The notes under the pieces were generated by a model. The model was given only the letters and a program-made list of their open reading frames with translations, was not told the origin of the DNA and ran no database searches. This document shows, in pieces, positions 1 to 64,000 of a DNA stretch of 64,000 nucleotides. The stretch comes from Amorphochlora amoebiformis. Lineage: Eukaryota; Cercozoa; Chlorarachniophyceae. The translations under genes and the position numbers were made by a program. How positions within the stretch are numbered: position 1 is the stretch's first letter; every line of letters begins with the position of its first letter. The DNA lies in NCBI GenBank assembly GCA_054601695.1, contig BAAHQB010000307.1, forward strand, positions 124,001-188,000. The letters run 5' to 3'.

Positions 1-79
<79 letters not shown>

Positions 80-231
80 GTGTGTGTGTGTATTATATGT
101 GTATGTGTATGTGTGCGTATACATATATGAACACATATGCATATGTGTATATATTTCTTTTATATATAGTCCCCGAACGGACATAGTCAGTTCACCAATA
201 TGATACATACATATGTATGTATTTGTATAGA

Positions 232-271
<40 letters not shown>

Positions 272-281
272 ATATATATAG

Positions 282-9010
<8,729 letters not shown>

Positions 9011-9805
9011 GGAGGTGCTAACTCATGCGCTCTCATGCGCTACTATATCTAGTACATGCGCTAAGCATGCATCTAGTTAGAGCGCGCGCCAACATCCATG
9101 GGGAGGGAGGGAGTTTCTAAAGATTCGAAATTTTGCGGCCACAAAAAGGGCCGGAACTGAATTAATTCTGCTTCTTAGGTATAATTATTCTAGTAATTGT
9201 TCGGGGGTAGCGGGCAGAGTTTTTATGTCTAAGTTATCAATTTCCAATCAGAAGTTTGTACTACTTATGTCAAAAAAAATGGGTTGAACCGAACGTTACG
9301 ATAAATCGATTCTGTTTTTCGTTAGCACTACATACGTAGAAATAGTACACCAGATGTGTACGTATCGAATACTTATGATATATATATAAATATATGCGCA
9401 TCGCTGTTCTTCCATAGTACTACTACAAATGTAGAAATAATATACCAGATGTGTACGTACGTATGTACTCATGATATATGCATGAATATATGCTGCGCAT
9501 CGATATCCATCCAGATCGACCGGTCCATCCATATGCAGTGCACTGAGTACTACTAACAATCTTCACTCAGACGACATATACGCATCGATCATATACCATA
9601 CAAAACGCCGGGAGTGCTAGCATATCGTATACGTACAACGTACGCATATGTATGCGAGCGCTATAATATTACATCCAGCTAATATATATCAATCGATACT
9701 ATACTAGTATACTGTACGTATGCATACACGCGCTTGGCCCTCCAGCACATACGTACGTCACGCATTTCACGTGTATCTTAGTATATATTTATATATATAT
9801 ATATG

Positions 9806-9870
<65 letters not shown>

Positions 9871-10329
9871 ATAAAACCTCACGTACATATACGTCTAGTA
9901 CGTATACACTTCGAGTTCGTGACATAAATCATACTAACACTGTAGTCTATACGCGAAATTTCATACAAATTATTATAAATTTCTAATATCTAGATATACA
10001 TGCGTAACATACGTACGCACCTTTATATTTCAAGTATGTCTTTACGGCATCACTCGGTGGTTTACATTCAAAATTAATATTCTCTAGATTCTAGCGATTA
10101 ACTATAATTACTATCCAGAGTGTATTGCTTAATTAATTCAATTAATCAATTAAAAAATCATACTTAACGTTGAGATATATACGCACTATCGGACGCGTCC
10201 GGTAGGCATGGTGCAGCGCTAAGCTCATGATATATGCCGAGGCTTAAGTCTGTACCACGATAAATTATCTATAGATACGTACCACAATTGATGTTTACAA
10301 CACGAAGAAGTCGCCGCATCGCAGCCACG
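9011..10329. other. Convergent spacer, CTAG-rich
   Basis: Lies between the stop codons of the TypA and methyltransferase genes. No exon was recognised. Apart from one (TA)n at 9805-9870 it has mixed composition with many short palindromes (CTAG, CATG, ACGT, GATC), unlike the introns. 3' UTR sequence must lie here, but no clear polyadenylation signal was assigned. Confidence 0.6.
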
Positions 10330-21446
<11,117 letters not shown>

Positions 21447-21754
21447 TCCTGTCCGATTGGAAGCGAAAATGGGGCGGGGGAGCTCCGGAACGGGTGGGAC
21501 GCCATTCTTTTCGGGAGCAGCCGCAGAATTATTTTTATATATCTATTCCATTCCATTCCATATATGTATATATGTATATATGTATATGTATATATCCAGA
21601 TATCTAATCATTAATATACTTAAACTAGCATTTTCGCGGGTGTCTACCGCGCTAGCTCCGTTGCCAGCCTCGGACCCCCGTGCAGGACCGCAGCCCGGGG
21701 CATCTCGACGGGTAAATTTCAGCGCCAAGTGTTCGGGATATTCCGATTGTCAAG
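21447..21754. promoter_or_regulatory. Divergent promoter spacer, methyltransferase / cation transporter
   Basis: About 308 bases between the start codons of two divergent genes. It is GC-richer than the surroundings, with one small TA-rich block at 21536-21620. It contains CGATTGGA at 21454-21461, an inverted CCAAT-box core also found at 63013-63020 in another divergent spacer. 5' UTR sequence of both genes must lie here. Confidence 0.55.
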
Positions 21755-37450
<15,696 letters not shown>

Positions 37451-37961
37451 CTTTGCGGCTATTGAAAAACTAAAATTTCAACCGTTGCGATCATAGCAAG
37501 CCTATAAGTGAATGCTTTTATAATAAAAAGATATATATTATATATATGTGTGTGTACGTCGTGTGTGGCTTATTTAATCTAGTTAATGTATATATCTAGA
37601 TGTACATATCTAGATATATATTATGTATATATGATATTTATTATGGCTAACGGTAGAATATTGATACTACTAGACTAGTGATCATGCTTAGCTAGTCAGT
37701 ATATAAACAAATTGTTCATGTCCATGAATTCTTCTACTTTTTCTAGAGTTTATCAAAAATTTAAGTGATAATTCACGCATGTCTAGATGTACCCGTTCTC
37801 TAGGTTCTACTGAGTCTATATCCCCAAATCATTTAGATATATATTCAATGACTGGATTAACATCATGTCTATCCATCATATACTAGTATAGTCACAGCTA
37901 GTATATCTAGTATATGAGAGTATATCTAATATATATATTATATTATTTTATATATATATCT

Positions 37962-37999
<38 letters not shown>

Positions 38000-38127
38000 T
38001 ATACATATATATTTACTAGATTTAAATGTATATGTATACAAATATATCAAAACAACAAACTCAACTACAATTGCAAGATCTTCTATAATCTAAAACTTAG
38101 ACTTATTCAACGCTACGCTACCCGCTA
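37451..38127. other. Convergent spacer, CTAG-rich
   Basis: Lies between the transporter TAA and the LeuRS TAG. It contains many CTAG tetramers (for example ATCTAGATGTACATATCTAG) and other short palindromes, one (TA)n block at 37960-38000, and AATAAAA at 37522 that could be a polyadenylation signal. No exon seen. Confidence 0.6.
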
Positions 38128-43054
<4,927 letters not shown>

Positions 43055-43330
43055 CTCGGTTATAGCGTCGAAGAGACTCCCGTACGAACCTCTGCGCCAG
43101 CCACGGCTTTCCGTGCTTATTCCCACGGAGATATCTTTGGAGAGTATCTCGAGTCAATCTCTGAATAACCTAGCTGATATTGTCGGGGGAATTTCAGTCA
43201 ATCTGTCCCGCCCATGTCCCAGGGTCCGCAATCACCTTCCTGTCTCATTGGATTTGCAGTGTTCCCTGCTGCGCTGTGAGCGAGAAGCTGCTGCTGGCCC
43301 TGTGGGCAAGCCAATTATCGTTCAGAATCC
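43055..43330. promoter_or_regulatory. Divergent promoter spacer, LeuRS / TFIIH p44
   Basis: 276 bases between opposite start codons, free of simple repeats and GC-richer than the introns. Contains CATTGGAT at 43246-43253, an inverted CCAAT core. Both 5' UTRs must lie here; upstream non-coding exons are not excluded. Confidence 0.6.
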
Positions 43331-54551
<11,221 letters not shown>

Positions 54552-54610
54552 GGTACTTTTATATTCATGAATATTGTAGACATACAACTACATGTACCTG
54601 TATATTTGCT

Positions 54611-54654
<44 letters not shown>

Positions 54655-54756
54655 CAGTACACATAATTAAATTTATACATGGATATGTTTATATTCATAA
54701 ATATATATACATATACGCATGTGTATGTGATTTACCGTGATTTTATACAAAACAAT

Positions 54757-54809
<53 letters not shown>

Positions 54810-55714
54810 TATATATATGTATTTATAAAAATATATATATATACATACATATATAACAGGATGTCTGTCCACAACATAAGTACATAAGCATAGATCTGAC
54901 GGATTAGCGATTGATTCGATAGAGTATTCCTACGTACTATTTCCGCATCTACTCACACATTTTCTAGATTTTTGGTCTATTTTGAGATGTTCAAGGTTAT
55001 GACAACTAGTGTAATCATCTCAAGTTCGTTCAATCATCGCTCTCTGATCTCAGACTTAGCGTCATCATACAATACTATTGTTATCTCACACTTAGCGCCA
55101 TCATATAATACTATTCATATGTAAAGTCTAACTTATATATCTATGATAGCAATATCTCTAGTATCTACTAGTCTAGAATATTCTAGGTCTAATGGGTATT
55201 GTCTAGATTGTACAGAAGTAACAGAACTACTAGAACTAGTTACTAGTTTAAACCGTGACCAACTTGCTAAACATTGATTCAGGAAGGTTTAGCGAATAAT
55301 TGTTTTCGAACATTCTAGATATTTGATATCCACATACTAGCATAATCTAGATATTCTCGGGTTCGACTCTACTAGTCTAACTAGTCTAACATTAGTCGTT
55401 TACAACCAAATTACAAGTAATTCAGTTACGAACTTACGATGGCCCTCGATATAATCAGGTTGAGTCTCGTGATATCCAGTAACCTTGTAGCAAGTACTCG
55501 GTTCTATAGCTACGTTCACTACGAATCTAACATATTTAGGATAAAATATCTAGATATGGCACATATTTTATCGCGATATATATCTAGATATCTAGATCTA
55601 GAGATATGTCCATCGACAATATCATTTAGGCCGCTGGATCAGTCAAAACTAACTTACACTAGTTACAATACATCAACATGAGGTCCGTAGTTATAGCTGG
55701 CCAACATGTCTAGC
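54552..55714. other. Convergent spacer, strongly CTAG-rich
   Basis: Lies between the TFIIH TAG and the end of the histone-fold gene. From 54880 on it is ordinary-complexity DNA crowded with CTAG, TCTAGA, ACTAGT and GATATC palindromes (for example ATATCTAGATATCTAGATCT). (TA)n appears only at 54615-54650 and 54770-54815. No exon was supported; an open frame at 55439-55681 has no family resemblance. Confidence 0.6.
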
Positions 55715-62972
<7,258 letters not shown>

Positions 62973-63032
62973 GTGGACGTATCGGCATCCAGTAGAAAAT
63001 AAAAACGCGTACTCCAATCGTCGCGCCAGCCT
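62973..63032. promoter_or_regulatory. 60-bp bidirectional promoter spacer
   Basis: Only 60 bases separate the start codons of the histone-fold gene (minus) and the DEK_C-SWIB gene (plus). It contains AAAATAAAAA (TATA-like) and TCCAATCG at 63013-63020, the exact reverse complement of the CGATTGGA at 21454. Transcription starts may overlap the opposite gene. Confidence 0.6.
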
Positions 63033-63994
63033 ATGTCGACCGTCAGCGACGAGAAGCTGAGGAAGGCGGTCCGAGAGTATCTACTGAATGCTGACCTGAA
63101 TACTGTGACTCCTAAGGGGGTGAGAAAGGCTCTGGAGGAAAAGTTCGAGATCAAGCTGAGGAATAGAAAAGACTTCATAAAATCCTGCGCGGTTTCGGAA
63201 ATGGATAAGATTGAGGAAGAGAGAGCAAAGGCGAACGGCGATGAGGGGGAAGAAGACGATGAGGAGGATAGCAGCAGCGACGATAAACCCATCATACCCA
63301 GGAAAGGGACTCGAAAGGCCCGCAAGGTGCCTCCGGCAGTAAACAAGACGGAAGTGACCACTTTCGAGGACAATGGGGTATGTATCACCACAACATACCT
63401 GTGCTGACTCGCTGTACAAACTGACATACTTGCACATGTACATAGGTCTACTACTCGCGCACCGGTCGCCCACAGCGGAGAAGTCAAGCGAAGAAGCAAA
63501 TTGCGTCGCAGATGCGCAAATCGCGGAAGCGCAAGTCCTCAACGAACAGGGAGAGCAGCGACAAAAAGAGGCGTACGGGATTCAACAAACTCATGATAGT
63601 AAACACAGAAAGCCTTCGTGACTTCTTTGGCGAAGCCAAGATTGGTCGCAACGACGCCTGCAAGAAGATTCGTCAGTATTGCATCGAGAACAGCCTGATT
63701 AATCAAAAAGACAAGAGGTCCCTTTCCATGCATGTAACCTCACGAAAAACCTCCTAGTTTTACGTGGACTTCACTAACGAGATTCCCCATCCTGTTGCCC
63801 CCCTGTTCCGAACTTGTACGTGCATCTGAACCTCCCTCTCGTCGTCTTATGCCTCTTTTTTATTTTATGGAATACTTTACAGAGAGTATATGCTGGACGA
63901 AACCCTCCAGGATATCTTCAAGGTCAAAAAGCTCACCATGTTCTCCCTGCAAAAAAAATTGAGCCAACACTTGAAGGACCCGGACCTGTGCTGA
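63033..63994 (+). CDS. DEK_C and SWIB/MDM2 domain protein
   Basis: Predicted 242-residue nuclear protein. Exons 63033-63377, 63446-63717 and 63883-63994 (stop TGA), phases 0, 2 and end; introns of 68 and 165 bases are short and repeat-free. Residues 4-60 form a DEK_C domain (EKLRKAVREYL, TPKGVRKALEEKFEIKL, IKSCAVSEMDKI), a small DNA-binding fold. An acidic-serine linker (GDEGEEDDEEDSSSDD) and a Lys/Arg-rich stretch (SRKRKSS, KKRRTGFNK) follow. The C-terminal SWIB domain reads GFNKLMIVNTESLRDFFGE, KIRQYCIENSLINQKDKR, then DIFKVKKLTMFSLQKKLSQH. This arrangement matches UAF30/SWIB-type chromatin or transcription proteins of plants, fungi and algae. Confident call; the specific complex is unknown. 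The TGA stop shows TGA is a termination codon in this genome. Confidence 0.95.
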
Positions 63995-64000
63995 TCGACC

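Noticed and set aside
55439-55681. An 80-residue open frame in a convergent spacer
   Set aside because: No motif, splice context or family similarity; the composition matches the surrounding CTAG-rich spacer.

Overview
The window is nuclear DNA of an intron-rich eukaryote, most likely a protist. Seven protein-coding genes can be followed exon by exon: short exons in consistent phase, mostly with GT-AG borders, separated by introns made almost entirely of simple repeats. (TA)n dominates. There are also TTAGGG/CCCTAA telomere-like arrays, (CT)n, (ATT)n, C-tract and T-tract arrays, and minisatellites. TAA, TAG and TGA all serve as stops. The species is not identified. A bacterial-type TypA/BipA GTPase, a DEK_C-SWIB protein, many short exons and strictly alternating gene strands would suit an alga of the stramenopile kind, but that is inference.

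Layout: (1) 282-9010 +, the 3' part of a TypA/BipA translational GTPase, with its 5' end outside the window; (2) 10330-21446 -, a SAM-dependent methyltransferase of the Methyltransf_32 type; (3) 21755-37450 +, a Mn-type cation diffusion facilitator, with a broken DDE transposase at about 28.0-29.75 kb in one intron; (4) 38128-43054 -, cytosolic-type leucyl-tRNA synthetase with an EF-hand-like N-terminus; (5) 43331-54551 +, the TFIIH p44/Ssl1 subunit; (6) 55715-62972 -, a histone-fold protein resembling SAGA Spt7 around the fold; (7) 63033-63994 +, a DEK_C plus SWIB protein. Strands alternate without exception, so every spacer is either divergent (about 60-310 bp between start codons) or convergent (0.7-1.3 kb). 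The three convergent spacers share an odd CTAG-rich composition.

The unusual biology is in the introns. Many exons are surrounded by partial copies of themselves separated by (TA)n. Copies upstream of an exon carry its 5' part, and copies downstream carry its 3' part, so nearly every copy has only one usable splice site. Telomere-like arrays also obey a polarity rule. An array just before an exon reads CCCTAA on the sense strand, giving CTAAC branch-point-like motifs and often an AG end. An array just after an exon reads GTTAGG, which serves as the 5' splice site. A few junctions (TFIIH exon 12, one TypA exon, one methyltransferase exon) cannot be resolved by GT-AG splicing, although precise removal of the repeat restores a conserved protein.

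Exon borders come from reading frame, phase and family knowledge only; no transcript data were available. No tRNA, rRNA, CRISPR or prokaryotic feature was seen.
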